Shown: positions 35,377 to 44,081, counted from the stretch's first letter. The stretch: 45,286 bases of DNA from Verrucomicrobiota bacterium (GCA_024279685.1 JAJRRI010000150.1:1-45286), one strand, 5' to 3'. The notes: generated by a model not told the origin, from the sequence alone. Program-made: numbers and translations.

Positions 35377-36219
35377 ATGCGCGGCGATAAAATCGGCCTC
35401 ATCGGCCCAAACGGGTGTGGAAAATCGACGCTCATTAAACTCCTCCTTGGAGAGCTCGAACCCAAGAAAGGAACCATCGCTCATGGCACCCAGCTCGAAG
35501 TCGCCTATTTTGACCAGCACCGCGCTACACTCGACGAAACCAAGAGTGTCGCAGAAAATGTGAGCACCGAAGAATTCATTACGCTTGGGAATTCTAAAAA
35601 ACATATCCTTGGCTATTTGCAGGACTTCCTCTTTACGCCCGACCGCGCGCGCCAAAAGGTCAGCGTACTTTCCGGGGGCGAACGCAACCGTCTACTGCTC
35701 GCCACACTGTTCACCAAGGCTTCGAACGTGCTGGTGCTCGACGAGCCGACCAACGATCTGGATATGGAAACCCTCGACCTGCTGGAAGAACTGCTGACTA
35801 ACTATGAAGGAACGCTATTACTCGTCAGCCACGACCGCACGTTTCTTAACCATGTTGTCACCAGCACGCTCGTCTTCGAGGCGGGCTCTGTACGTGAATA
35901 CCCCGGCGGCTACGACGACTGGCTGGAGCAAAGAAAGAAGGCGAAAGGCTCCCTCGAACAGACAGCAACCGCTCGGCCCACCGGAAAAAAGAAAGGCGGG
36001 CGGAAACGGTCCAATAAAGAGCGGTCGGAGCTCAACCACCTGCCCCAACTCATCGAACAGCTCGAAACCGAGCAGAAATCTTTGCACCAAACCATGGCCG
36101 ACCCGGCATTCTACCAGCAAAAAAAGGACGAAATCGCGGCTATAACGGCCCGATCCGAGGAACTCCCCAAAAAACTCGAAGCCGCTTTTGAACGCTGGGA
36201 GGAATTAGAGGGTCAATGA
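35377..36219 (+). CDS. ABC-F ATPase (Uup-like), C-terminal half, same frame after the TAA
   Basis: 280 residues from the first ATG after the stop (35377). No Shine-Dalgarno is visible before it, so independent translation is doubtful. The second ABC domain is complete: Walker A GPNGCGKSTLIK, signature LSGGERNRLLLATLF and Walker B VLVLDEPTNDLD, then a basic linker (GKKKGGRKRSNKE) and a C-terminal coiled coil as in Uup. In the intact relative this half is fused to the preceding ORF. Its undamaged sequence over 840 bp suggests the stop is recent, artefactual or suppressed. Confidence 0.8.
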   Translation: MRGDKIGLIGPNGCGKSTLIKLLLGELEPKKGTIAHGTQLEVAYFDQHRATLDETKSVAENVSTEEFITLGNSKKHILGYLQDFLFTPDRARQKVSVLSGGERNRLLLATLFTKASNVLVLDEPTNDLDMETLDLLEELLTNYEGTLLLVSHDRTFLNHVVTSTLVFEAGSVREYPGGYDDWLEQRKKAKGSLEQTATARPTGKKKGGRKRSNKERSELNHLPQLIEQLETEQKSLHQTMADPAFYQQKKDEIAAITARSEELPKKLEAAFERWEELEGQ

Positions 36220-36223
36220 GACC

Positions 36224-36337
36224 AAACCACGGAATCATCGGCTCTCTGCCGCCCCCTTCGGCGGATCCGATGAGGACGTGCGGCACTCGAAACAAGAATG
36301 TTTCCGCCGTACCTCCGATTATTCCGTGGTTTTTTTT
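36224..36337 (+). terminator. Long structured palindrome ending in T8
   Basis: 18-nt arms at 36224-36241 and 36315-36332 are inverted repeats with one mismatch. The 73-nt interior contains its own stem (CCGCC/GGCGG) and a GGCGGA/TCCGCC pairing. The outer right arm runs into T8 (36330-36337). It starts 5 nt after the ABC-F stop and ends 19 nt before the PGPGW gene start. It fits a large terminator of the ABC-F mRNA; an attenuator or a small structured RNA is also possible. Confidence 0.55.
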
Positions 36338-36355
36338 GTCCAAGAGGAATCTCCC

Positions 36356-36619
36356 ATGAAACGACTACTCTGGAATAAGCATTCCAAACGGCTCCTTAAG
36401 CTTGCCGCAGGTTGGTTCTGTATCGGGATCGGATTCATCCTGCTCATCACCCCCGGACAAGGCATCCTGACGATCTTGCTGGGTATCTATCTACTGGCCG
36501 ACGACGTGCCTTTCTTTGGGAAAATAAAGGCTTGGATTCATCAAAAATTCCCGAAAGCCGCTGAGTATGCCCACCGCAAGAGCGAGCAGCTTAAGGCTAA
36601 GTTTCATCGAAAAAAGTAA
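36356..36619 (+). CDS. PGPGW-family small membrane protein
   Basis: 87 residues from the ATG at 36356 (AGAGGAA upstream). One or two membrane segments are predicted (about 17-52), with LLITPGQGILTILLGIYLLA matching the PGPGW family pattern in modified form (PGQG for PGPG). A Lys-rich cytoplasmic tail follows (KSEQLKAKFHRKK). Function is unknown. It follows the T8 hairpin and precedes the carbonic anhydrase gene by 80 bp, in which I see no clear promoter. Confidence 0.75.
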   Translation: MKRLLWNKHSKRLLKLAAGWFCIGIGFILLITPGQGILTILLGIYLLADDVPFFGKIKAWIHQKFPKAAEYAHRKSEQLKAKFHRKK

Positions 36620-36699
36620 TTTTTCATAGATAATTTAAACTTTCAGCTGGTGTTTTTTCTACGGATGGAAACAATGCGGATTAATCAACGAGGTAAACT

Positions 36700-37305
36700 A
36701 TGAACACACTGAATACTCTTTTAGAAAATAATAAAAATTGGGCCGAGCGTATTGAGCGCGAAACCCCCGGCTTCTTCGAAGAGCTCTCCACACAGCAAAC
36801 CCCGGAATACCTCTGGATCGGTTGTGCCGACAGCCGCGTGCCGGCAAACCAAATCGTCAACCTTCCGCCCGGCGAAGTCTTTGTTCACCGTAACATTGCC
36901 AACGTGGTGGTTCACACCGATCTCAACTGCCTTTCGGTGATCCAATATGCCGTCGAAGTGCTGAAGGTAAAGCACATTATCGTCTGTGGACACTACGGCT
37001 GTGGGGGCGTGAAAGCCTCCCTCGGCGACCCAAAGAATGGCTTGGTCGACCACTGGCTACGGCATATTCGCGATGTCTATCGCTTCCACGCTATCGAGCT
37101 CGATGCCATCAATGACTCTGAAAACCGCGAAAACCGCCTGTGCGAACTCAACGTGATTGAACAAGTCGCTAATGTCAGCAACTTCACCACCGTGCTCAAT
37201 GCATGGCAGGCCGGGCAAGAGCTTTCCGTTCACGGATGGATCTACGGCCTCGAAGACGGGCGGCTTAAAGATCTAAACGTCGATCTGTTCGCGCCCAAAA
37301 AATAA
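36700..37305 (+). CDS. can: Beta-class carbonic anhydrase
   Basis: 201 residues. It interconverts CO2 and bicarbonate in the cytoplasm. Zinc ligands and the Asp-Arg dyad are in register with E. coli Can: Cys42, Asp44, Arg46 (CADSR), His98 and Cys101 (GHYGCGG). VHRNIANVV and the C-terminal VHGWIYGLEDGRL are also typical. Length is normal for the family (220 in E. coli). Ends just before a bidirectional terminator that it shares with pgk. Confidence 0.95.
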   Translation: MNTLNTLLENNKNWAERIERETPGFFEELSTQQTPEYLWIGCADSRVPANQIVNLPPGEVFVHRNIANVVVHTDLNCLSVIQYAVEVLKVKHIIVCGHYGCGGVKASLGDPKNGLVDHWLRHIRDVYRFHAIELDAINDSENRENRLCELNVIEQVANVSNFTTVLNAWQAGQELSVHGWIYGLEDGRLKDLNVDLFAPKK

Positions 37306-37310
37306 AAAAA

Positions 37311-37342
37311 AAGCCGCCTCCGAAACGGGGGCGACTTTTTTT
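37311..37342. terminator. Bidirectional intrinsic terminator between can and pgk
   Basis: A 12-bp stem allowing two G-U pairs (37311-37322 / 37326-37337) with an AAA loop. T7 follows on the plus strand and an A-rich tract precedes it, so the minus strand also reads a T-run. It lies between the convergent stop codons at 37305 and 37358. Confidence 0.85.
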
Positions 37343-37357
37343 CGTTGCGACGACCGA

Positions 37358-38557
37358 CTATTTGTCGGTCAGCGCCTCGATTCCAGGTAGTTTCTTTCCC
37401 TCCATAAATTCGAGAGAGGCTCCACCACCGGTCGAAATATGGCTCATTTTATCGGCCAAACCGGATTGCTTCACCGCCGCCACGCTATCCCCGCCACCGA
37501 TGATACTGACGCTATCGGAGTCAGCCACGGCCTGACAGACGGAATAGGTTCCCTTTGCAAAAGGCTCCATCTCAAAACAGCCCATCGGGCCATTCCACAC
37601 CACGGTCTTCGCACTCGCCACTTCATTACAAAATAGTTCAATGGTCTTCGGTCCAATATCGAGACCCATCCAGCCCGCTTCAATACCATTTTCAGCGACC
37701 TTAATCGTCGCTTCAGCAGAGAAAGCATCTGCGGCGAGGTTATCGAGCGGCAGTAATAGCTTAACGCCCTTAGCTTCAGCTTGCTTGAGAATTTCACCCG
37801 CCAATTCAATCTTATCTTCTTCAACTAACGAGTCTCCGATCTGCTTGCCTTGCGCCCGGAAGAAGGTATAGGCCATGCCGCCGCCGATCAGAATCGTATC
37901 GCACTTATCCATCAGATTCAGCACAACGTCGATCTTACCGGAAATTTTGGCGCCACCGATGATGGCCACGAATGGCTTTTCGGGAGCCTCTAGGGTCTGA
38001 CCGAGATATTTAATTTCCTTTTCGATCAGGAGGCCTGCCGCACATTGGTCGATGTATTTCGTGACGACCGCCATCGAGGCGTGGGCACGGTGCGCAGTAC
38101 CAAAGGCGTCGGAAACATAGAGATCCCCGTACGAGGCGAGTTCCTTGGCGAAGATATTTTGTTCTTCTTCCGTGCAGCCCTTGCCTTCCTCTTCCTTATA
38201 GAAGCGGACGTTTTCAAGCACCAGAATTTCGCCAGATTGCAATGCATCAACCAACCCTTTCACCTCATCACCAACCACGTCGGGGGCGAGGGTCACTTTG
38301 GCCTCGACTAATTCGGCCAGGCGGTCAGCGGCGGGCTTGAGCGAGAATTCCATGTTCTTTTCGCCCTTGGGGCGACCGCAGTGGCTCATCAGCACGAGCG
38401 AGCCTCCGTTTTCGAGCACATAGTTAATGGAAGGCAATGCCGCCACAATGCGGGTATCGTCACCCACTACACCGTCTTTAACCGGCACATTAAAATCAAC
38501 GCGCATCAACACACGCTTTCCTTGAATATCCAAATCTTGAATCGTTAATTTACTCAT
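37358..38557 (-). CDS. pgk: Phosphoglycerate kinase
   Basis: 399 residues, a full-length two-domain Pgk. It transfers phosphate between 1,3-bisphosphoglycerate and ADP in glycolysis and gluconeogenesis. Visible are RVDFNVP near the N-terminus, LMSHCGRPKG, LENVRFYKEEEGK, GGAKISGKIDVVLNLMDK and GGGDSVAAV near the C-terminus (nucleotide-binding Gly-rich loop). AAAGGAA precedes the ATG by 8 nt. A good sigma-70 promoter lies upstream (38600-38627). The gene stands alone between a terminator and the divergent hypothetical gene. Confidence 0.97.
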   Translation of the reverse strand: MSKLTIQDLDIQGKRVLMRVDFNVPVKDGVVGDDTRIVAALPSINYVLENGGSLVLMSHCGRPKGEKNMEFSLKPAADRLAELVEAKVTLAPDVVGDEVKGLVDALQSGEILVLENVRFYKEEEGKGCTEEEQNIFAKELASYGDLYVSDAFGTAHRAHASMAVVTKYIDQCAAGLLIEKEIKYLGQTLEAPEKPFVAIIGGAKISGKIDVVLNLMDKCDTILIGGGMAYTFFRAQGKQIGDSLVEEDKIELAGEILKQAEAKGVKLLLPLDNLAADAFSAEATIKVAENGIEAGWMGLDIGPKTIELFCNEVASAKTVVWNGPMGCFEMEPFAKGTYSVCQAVADSDSVSIIGGGDSVAAVKQSGLADKMSHISTGGGASLEFMEGKKLPGIEALTDK

Positions 38558-38599
38558 GGGTTTATTCCTTTAGGTTCCTCTTCTTAAAAATTAGCGGCG

Positions 38600-38627
38600 A
38601 CTATAAGCCTATCGCCCAGCGAGTCAA
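38600..38627 (-). promoter_or_regulatory. Sigma-70 promoter of pgk
   Basis: The minus strand reads TTGACT (38627-38622), a 16-bp spacer and TATAGT (38605-38600), about 43 nt before the pgk start. Both hexamers match consensus at five of six positions. Confidence 0.65.
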
Positions 38628-38708
38628 ACCACATTTCACCACTCCGCATCTTGAGTGCAGCGCGGAATCCGTTAGAGTTCATTATAAACCGAACCCTAGG
38701 ATTTTTAC

Positions 38709-39125
38709 ATGAACACAGCCGCCGCCATCGACCGAATTGAAAGCGCCCTCATCCACTTGGAATCCACCGTCGGCGAGCCCGTCTTCAACGAATGGGCCTT
38801 GGCAGAGAAAAACCCGACGGGCTGGCGATTAATCGAATATGGCGGAAGCCGGAAAGAGGGGTTTCTGGCCGATTTCAATACGGATATCGCGGCGTTAAAA
38901 AACACCCTCGATCCTGCTCAAACCCAGATCGGCGACTTTGCCTTCTCCCACGAAGGTCACGGCACCGGATTTGACGCTCATATGTGCGTTGGCCAAAACA
39001 TATTCCTCTTGCTTAATAACACGGCCAAAAGCACCGCTGAGATCACCCATAACCCCAAATGGACCGCCGCGCAGATCCACTTCGCCGAATTGCTCGAAGC
39101 CTTCATCGCCGATCCAATGTCTTAG
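38709..39125 (+). CDS. Hypothetical protein
   Basis: 138 residues, AGGA 9 nt before the ATG. No signal peptide or membrane segment, so probably cytoplasmic. I recognise no family. It is predicted to be mixed alpha/beta, with a helical start (IDRIESALIHLESTV), FLADFNTDIAALKNTL and a HEGHGTGFDAHM segment. It is divergent from pgk and lies 18 nt before the damaged epimerase gene, with which it probably shares a transcript. Confidence 0.7.
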   Translation: MNTAAAIDRIESALIHLESTVGEPVFNEWALAEKNPTGWRLIEYGGSRKEGFLADFNTDIAALKNTLDPAQTQIGDFAFSHEGHGTGFDAHMCVGQNIFLLLNNTAKSTAEITHNPKWTAAQIHFAELLEAFIADPMS

Positions 39126-39143
39126 TGAAAATTGGATGAAATC

Positions 39144-39701
39144 ATGATTAAAATTAAAAATTCTAAATGGACGGCCGAAATCAACCCGATCGGCGCAGAA
39201 CTATCGTCTTTAAAAAACCGGAAAACCGGGGAAGAGTTTATCTGGCAGCGCGATCCAGCCGTATGGGCCGGAAGTGCACCGGTACTTTTCCCTATGGTTG
39301 GGATTCTAGCCAACGGCGTGGCTCGTTTTAAAGGCCAAGAATACGCGTTGCCGAAACATGGCCTGGTTCGAGGAAAAACTTTTGAGCGGGTCGCTCAAAC
39401 CGATAATTTCGCCCGTTTCAGATTTAAGTCATCGGCAGAAATGGCGCGCCTGTATCCCTTTGCATTTACCTTCGAGGTGGAATTCCAGCTGGAGACGGAG
39501 GGTTTAACGGTGACGCATCGGGTGTTGAATAACAGCGCGGAGCTCATGCCCTTCAATATAGGGGGCCATCCGGCGATCGCCCTGGATTTAGAGCGGTATG
39601 GAATCGAGGACTATTTCATTGAATTCAACCGACCGGAGACGTTGGATCGCTATCGAATCAATGCCGTAGGTCTCTGTGATCTGGGCCAAAAAAATATCTA
39701 G
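39144..39701 (+). pseudogene. Aldose 1-epimerase-like protein, N-terminal part (frameshifted)
   Basis: 185 residues from the ATG at 39144 (GGATG 6 nt upstream). They belong to the aldose-1-epimerase/YeaD-like galactose mutarotase superfamily: GAELSSLKNRKTGEEFIWQR, PVLFPMVGIL, LPKHGLVRGKTF, LTVTHRVLNNS and PFNIGGHPAIAL (His of the active-site region). The enzyme family interconverts sugar anomers. After GLCDLGQ the frame is lost at an A7 run (39688-39694) and stops 4 codons later. One extra A restores the reading into the C-terminal fragment. It may be a mutation, a read error, or transcriptional slippage on the A-run. Confidence 0.8.
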
Positions 39702-40015
39702 ATCATTCGACCCGAATTGAGCTGAGCGCAGACCTATTTAACGACGACGCATTGATATTTTCTGATATTGCATCCGATGTAATCCGTGTCGGCCGTACAG
39801 GTTCTGACTGGCAGGTGGCGCTCCATACAGGCGGCGCACCGGATTTGGGACTTTGGTCAAAACCGGGCAGTCAGGCCTACGTCTGCATTGAACCGTGGTA
39901 TGGATTTAATGATTTTGCTGGATTCAACGGTGAGTTTTCAGCGCGTAAGAATGTGCAATTTATCGAACCTTCCGAATCGTTTGAACAACACTACCAGCTC
40001 CGTCCATCGAATTGA
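39695..40015 (+). pseudogene. Aldose 1-epimerase-like protein, C-terminal part in the shifted frame
   Basis: From 39695 this frame reads YLDHSTRIELSADLFNDDAL and then SDIASDVIRVGRTGSDWQ, LGLWSKPGSQAYVCIEPWYG and a normal end (SFEQHYQLRPSN). It holds the expected second half of the epimerase fold, including the CIEPWYG substrate-binding region. It joins the N-terminal part if the A7 run were A8. It has no credible start of its own (only a TTG at 39752). Confidence 0.78.
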
Positions 40016-40141
40016 TCTATCCGAGCCAAGGAATAGGGTCGCGGCTAATTTTGCTCGATGTATTAAGCGCGTGGAGGCGGTAGTTTTTGGAGCCGCTTCA
40101 ATGGAAACTTTGCGTAAAATCTATCGTTGATTGCATGAGGT

Positions 40142-40287
40142 ATTATACTAAATTAACTTAACTAGAATTCGTTTCACACGAAGGCACAAAGTCACGAAGC
40201 AAGGAGACTGAAAAGAGTCTTGGCGGCTTTGTGTCTTAAGCGTCCGAAGGACGCGGGCGTGAGTCATCATACGATTCAGATTAATTA
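40142..40287. repeat. Imperfect inverted-repeat element with CACGAAGG unit
   Basis: The left side (40142-40191) and right side (40227-40287) are imperfect inverted repeats, best around GGCACAAAG / CTTTGTGTC and the AATTAA-rich ends. Inner stems AGACT/AGTCT (40205-40220) and CGTCC/GGACG (40241-40253) are also present. ATACGATTCAGATTAAT (40269-40285) is, reverse-complemented, 16/17 identical to 31234-31250 in repeat copy 3. It fills most of the 280-bp gap between the damaged epimerase and the FGE gene. MITE-like or REP-like origin is inferred. Confidence 0.55.
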
Positions 40288-40295
40288 GGTCTTAT

Positions 40296-41363
40296 ATGAA
40301 AAAAACAGTCATTCTATCCCTCCTAGGAGTCTTCATAAGCTCAAGTGGAGCAGAGCAAACGAACCGCTGTTGCGACACATTGCCTGTTCGCTTTGGCTTA
40401 ACAAAATCGGCGGCGCCGGAAGGCATGGTCTGGATCCCAGCGGGCGAATTTACCATGGGCGGTGCGGACCGCTTTGCGCGTGAAGATGAAAAGCCGTTGC
40501 ATCGCGTTAAGCTGGATGGCTACTGGATTAGCCGGACTCCAATCACGAACGCCGAGTTCACAAAATTTGTGGCGGCCACGGGATATGTAACCACCGCCGA
40601 GAAAAAACCTAAACTAGAAGATATCATGAAGGATTTACCGCCCGGATCGCCTCCACCGGATGCATCACTTTTGATTCCCGCTTCCTTGGTTTTCACGCCA
40701 CCGGATCACGCCGTCGGATTCCATAATTCACTGGTTTGGTGGCAGTGGAAAGCGGGGGCAAAATGGAATGCCCCTCAGGGGCCTGGAAGCCATCTTGATA
40801 CCTTGATGGATCATCCGGTCGTGCACGTATCGTGGTACGATGCGAAGGCGTATGCTCAATGGAAAAAAATGTCGTTACCGACTGAAGCACAATGGGAATT
40901 TGCTGCGCGCGGCGGCCATGAGCAACGTCCCTTTATTTGGGGCGATGAAGGCGTAAATACCGGCCAGAGCAAGATCAACACGTGGGAGGGCCATTTCCCG
41001 ACTCAAAATACCAAAAAGGACGGATACTATTTAACCTCGCCGGTGAAGGCTTTTGCTCCCAATGACTACGGACTCTTTGATATGGCGGGCAATGTGTGGG
41101 AATGGGTAAACGACTGGTATCATTCAGACGCGTATAAAATGCGCGCGTCTCAAAACGTATCGGAAAACCCTCTCGGGCCGGCGAGTGGATTCGATCCGAT
41201 GGAGCCTTATCTGGCCAAGCGGGTTACTCGTGGAGGTTCCTTCTTATGCTCCGATGCCTATTGTTCAGGATACCGGTCGGCCGCCCGTATGAAAACCAGT
41301 CCCGATACCGGTCTAAATCATACCGGCTTCCGCGTGGTTTGGAATCCGCCCAAGCCAGAATAG
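40296..41363 (+). CDS. Formylglycine-generating enzyme (sulfatase-activating), exported
   Basis: 355 residues with a signal peptide (MKKTVILSLLGVFISSSGA). The FGE-sulfatase domain fills most of the protein: GMVWIPAGEFTMGG, WISRTPITNAEF, HPVVHVSWYDAKAYAQWK, LPTEAQWEFAARGG, FDMAGNVWEWVNDWY and RVTRGGSFLC. Cys318 and Cys323 (LCSDAYC) match the two active-site cysteines of true FGE, which oxidise a sulfatase Cys to formylglycine with copper and O2. Many FGE-domain proteins lack this pair, so activity is likely. No sulfatase gene is in the window. Export implies sulfatases are matured outside the cytoplasm. The 40-kb repeat element ends 8 bp before the ATG. Confidence 0.88.
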   Translation: MKKTVILSLLGVFISSSGAEQTNRCCDTLPVRFGLTKSAAPEGMVWIPAGEFTMGGADRFAREDEKPLHRVKLDGYWISRTPITNAEFTKFVAATGYVTTAEKKPKLEDIMKDLPPGSPPPDASLLIPASLVFTPPDHAVGFHNSLVWWQWKAGAKWNAPQGPGSHLDTLMDHPVVHVSWYDAKAYAQWKKMSLPTEAQWEFAARGGHEQRPFIWGDEGVNTGQSKINTWEGHFPTQNTKKDGYYLTSPVKAFAPNDYGLFDMAGNVWEWVNDWYHSDAYKMRASQNVSENPLGPASGFDPMEPYLAKRVTRGGSFLCSDAYCSGYRSAARMKTSPDTGLNHTGFRVVWNPPKPE

Positions 41364-41429
41364 GTTTCCAGACCCTTTTATATAACCTTTGGTTTCCACG
41401 ATCGCCCGAATGCCGTAGTCTCCGCCGCT

Positions 41430-44048
41430 ATGCAACCTTACTTTTCTGGACAACGTTGGATGAGCGAGACCGAACCCGAACTGGGGTTGGGCCTGATTGT
41501 CGAAGTTACGCCTCGAGCCGTGCAGGTGCTTTATCATGCGGCCAACGAGATGCGGCACTATGCGATCGGCAACGCGCCGCTGAAACGGGTGCGCTTTTCG
41601 GCGGGCGATGAAATTGAATCGCGCGAGGGCGCTCGCCTGACCATTAAAACCATCGTCGAAGATGAAACCACGGGGTTGTTTGCTTATGGGGCGGCCGATG
41701 GCACGCAACTGAGCGAAACGGAACTCTCTGATTCATCCAACTTTGATCGGCCCGAAACTCGCCTGCTAGGCGGCCATGTGGATGCCAATGCGCTATTCGA
41801 TCTACGGCTCGCGGCCCTGAACGCGCGCCACCGCTATGGCCGCCTCCCCGTGCGTGGACTATTGGGTGGCCGCGTTGATCTGCTCCCCCACCAGCTCTAT
41901 ATTGCGCAGGAGGTGAGCGATCGCCCGCTACCGCGTGTCTTGCTGGCCGATGAAGTGGGCCTTGGAAAAACCATCGAAGCGTGCCTGATTCTTCATCGCT
42001 TAATGGTCTGCGGCTTGGTTCAGCGGGTCTTGATTCTTGTCCCCCACGCGCTTGTTCATCAGTGGTTTGTCGAACTGCTGCGCCGCTTTAACCTTTCGTT
42101 CAGCATCTACGATGAGGAGCGGTGCGCGAGCATCGAAGCCGGCGAGCCCGGGGCCAACCCGTTCCTCGACGACCAGCTGGTGCTGACAAGTATTGAATTT
42201 CTCACCGGAAATCCGAAACGTGCCGCACAGGTCGTTTCTTGCGACTGGGATCTACTCATTGTGGATGAAGCCCATCACCTCCACTGGTCGGCGGAGAAAA
42301 CCAGCCCCGAATATGATCTCGTTGAGCGGCTCGCTGAAAATACCCCGCGCCTCTTGTTACTCACGGCCAGCCCGGAACAGATGGGGCTCGAGAGCCACTT
42401 CGCGCGCCTGCGATTGCTCGACCCGCAACGATACTATGATTTCGCGGCCTACCAGGTTGAGCATGATCGCTATGCCGAGGTCGCGGCGGAGATGGGGAAG
42501 CAGCTTGAGTCGATGAACGAACAGGAACGGGCGGAGGCGCTGGATCGCCACGGCCCCGGCCGCGTCATTTTCCGCAATACCCGAAAATGCGTGAGCGGAT
42601 TTCCTAAACGCTATCCACATCCCGTTCCGCTGGATCTCCCGAAAGGAGCCACATTGCTGGGAAAAGACGACCCGCGTATGCGGTGGCTACTGGCTTTCCT
42701 AGACGACCATCCAAAACAGAAGGTTTTGGTGATTGGCCGGACGCGGGCCGAAGTGGCCGCGATCGTCAAAGTCGTTAAGAGCCGTTCGCAGGTGGACGTG
42801 GCTCACTTCCACGAACAGATGAAACTGGTGGAATGCGACCGACAGGCGGCTTGGTTTAATGAACCGGAAGGCGCGCGCGTTATGGTGGTTTCAGAAATGG
42901 GCGGCGAAGGCCGTAATTTCCAGGTAGCTTCGAATCTCGTTCTGATTGATCTGCCGCGCGACCCCGAACTCCTGGAACAACGGATCGGTCGGCTCGACCG
43001 GATCGGCCAGCGCGGCGACGTCCACATTCACGTACCTTACTTAAAGGGAACGAAAGAGGAACACATTGTACGGTGGTTGCATGAAGGACTCAACGCCTTT
43101 GCCGAACCGGCGGTTGGAGGCTTTGAATTACTCGAGCGGTTTGATGCACGATTGGATGAAGTAACCGATCAGGTGATTACCGAAACGAAGACCTTTTACA
43201 AAAAACTACGTAAACAAATCATCGCCGGACGCGACCGTCTACTGGAACTCTCTTCCTTCCGTCCCGACATCGGGGATCAGGTGGCCCAACAAATCCAAAA
43301 ATGTGAACAATCAACTGATCTGAAAACTTATCTGCTCCAAATCTTCGAACAATATGGGGTGAGCGCCGAACCGCTGGATGCGGCCACCTACCACATCCGT
43401 CCTGATCAAATGTTCGACGAATGGTTTCCGCTGCCCGCCGATGGCCTTCAGGTCACCTTCAGTCGAGATGAAGCGCTAATTCGTCCGGAGGCCATTCTGA
43501 TGAGCTGGGATCACCCCATGGTAACCGGTGCCGCCGAATTGATTCTCGGCTCCGAACGCGGTAGCTGTTCCATCGCCGTGGATTTGACCCAGGACATCCC
43601 GCTCAAGCTCCAGGCCATTTATGTATTGGAAACCATTGCCCCGCCGGAGCTCAATGTCGCCCGCTTCCTACCCTCCACCCCAGTCAGCATTGTGGTCGAC
43701 CATGCAGGTGTCGCCCTCGACGGAACGGTGCTGGAGCACCTGAAAGACGGTGAGTCGTGGAAGTTGCTGGAACATGAAACGATCCGAACGCAAATGATCC
43801 CCGCAATGCTTGAAGCCACGCGCGACCTTGCCGAGCAGGCCGCCGAGTCCATCATAGCCGATGCGCGCCACTGCATGCGGGAAACCCTGGGCACGGATTA
43901 TAAGCGGCTCGAATATCTCAAACAGGTTAACGATCACATACGCGAAGAAGAACTCGTACATGCGCACGAGGCCATCACCCAGCTCGATGAGAAGCTAGCG
44001 AGCGCCCGCCTGCGCCTCGATGCCATCCGCCTCATCAGCGCCAGCTAA
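41430..44048 (+). CDS. rapA: RNA polymerase-associated SWI2/SNF2 ATPase RapA
   Basis: 872 residues (E. coli 968). RapA binds RNA polymerase and recycles it after transcription. The N-terminal Tudor-like part starts FSGQRWMSETEPELGLG as in E. coli. The ATPase core has ADEVGLGKTIEA (Lys180), LILVPHALVHQW, VDEAHHLHWS (DEAH 279-282), LLLTASPEQMGLESHFARLRLLDP, VSEMGGEGRNFQVASNL and EQRIGRLDRIGQRGDV. The C-terminal helical region aligns in style but is shorter than in E. coli. The window thus has two different SNF2-type ATPases. A TA pair follows 70 bp later. Confidence 0.93.
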   Translation: MQPYFSGQRWMSETEPELGLGLIVEVTPRAVQVLYHAANEMRHYAIGNAPLKRVRFSAGDEIESREGARLTIKTIVEDETTGLFAYGAADGTQLSETELSDSSNFDRPETRLLGGHVDANALFDLRLAALNARHRYGRLPVRGLLGGRVDLLPHQLYIAQEVSDRPLPRVLLADEVGLGKTIEACLILHRLMVCGLVQRVLILVPHALVHQWFVELLRRFNLSFSIYDEERCASIEAGEPGANPFLDDQLVLTSIEFLTGNPKRAAQVVSCDWDLLIVDEAHHLHWSAEKTSPEYDLVERLAENTPRLLLLTASPEQMGLESHFARLRLLDPQRYYDFAAYQVEHDRYAEVAAEMGKQLESMNEQERAEALDRHGPGRVIFRNTRKCVSGFPKRYPHPVPLDLPKGATLLGKDDPRMRWLLAFLDDHPKQKVLVIGRTRAEVAAIVKVVKSRSQVDVAHFHEQMKLVECDRQAAWFNEPEGARVMVVSEMGGEGRNFQVASNLVLIDLPRDPELLEQRIGRLDRIGQRGDVHIHVPYLKGTKEEHIVRWLHEGLNAFAEPAVGGFELLERFDARLDEVTDQVITETKTFYKKLRKQIIAGRDRLLELSSFRPDIGDQVAQQIQKCEQSTDLKTYLLQIFEQYGVSAEPLDAATYHIRPDQMFDEWFPLPADGLQVTFSRDEALIRPEAILMSWDHPMVTGAAELILGSERGSCSIAVDLTQDIPLKLQAIYVLETIAPPELNVARFLPSTPVSIVVDHAGVALDGTVLEHLKDGESWKLLEHETIRTQMIPAMLEATRDLAEQAAESIIADARHCMRETLGTDYKRLEYLKQVNDHIREEELVHAHEAITQLDEKLASARLRLDAIRLISAS

Positions 44049-44053
44049 TACCA

Positions 44054-44068
44054 CCTCGATATTCGAGG
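44054..44068. promoter_or_regulatory. Short perfect palindrome upstream of the toxin-antitoxin pair
   Basis: CCTCGA-TAT-TCGAGG lies 14 bp before the -35 of the predicted TA promoter and 5 bp after rapA. TA operons are usually repressed by binding of the complex to a palindrome, so it is a candidate operator. No T-run follows, so it is a poor terminator for rapA. Confidence 0.35.
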
Positions 44069-44081
44069 ATATGGCACAGGC

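Noticed and set aside
44054-44068. Rho-independent terminator after rapA
   Set aside because: The stem is only 6 bp and no T-run follows. An operator for the TA pair is a better guess.
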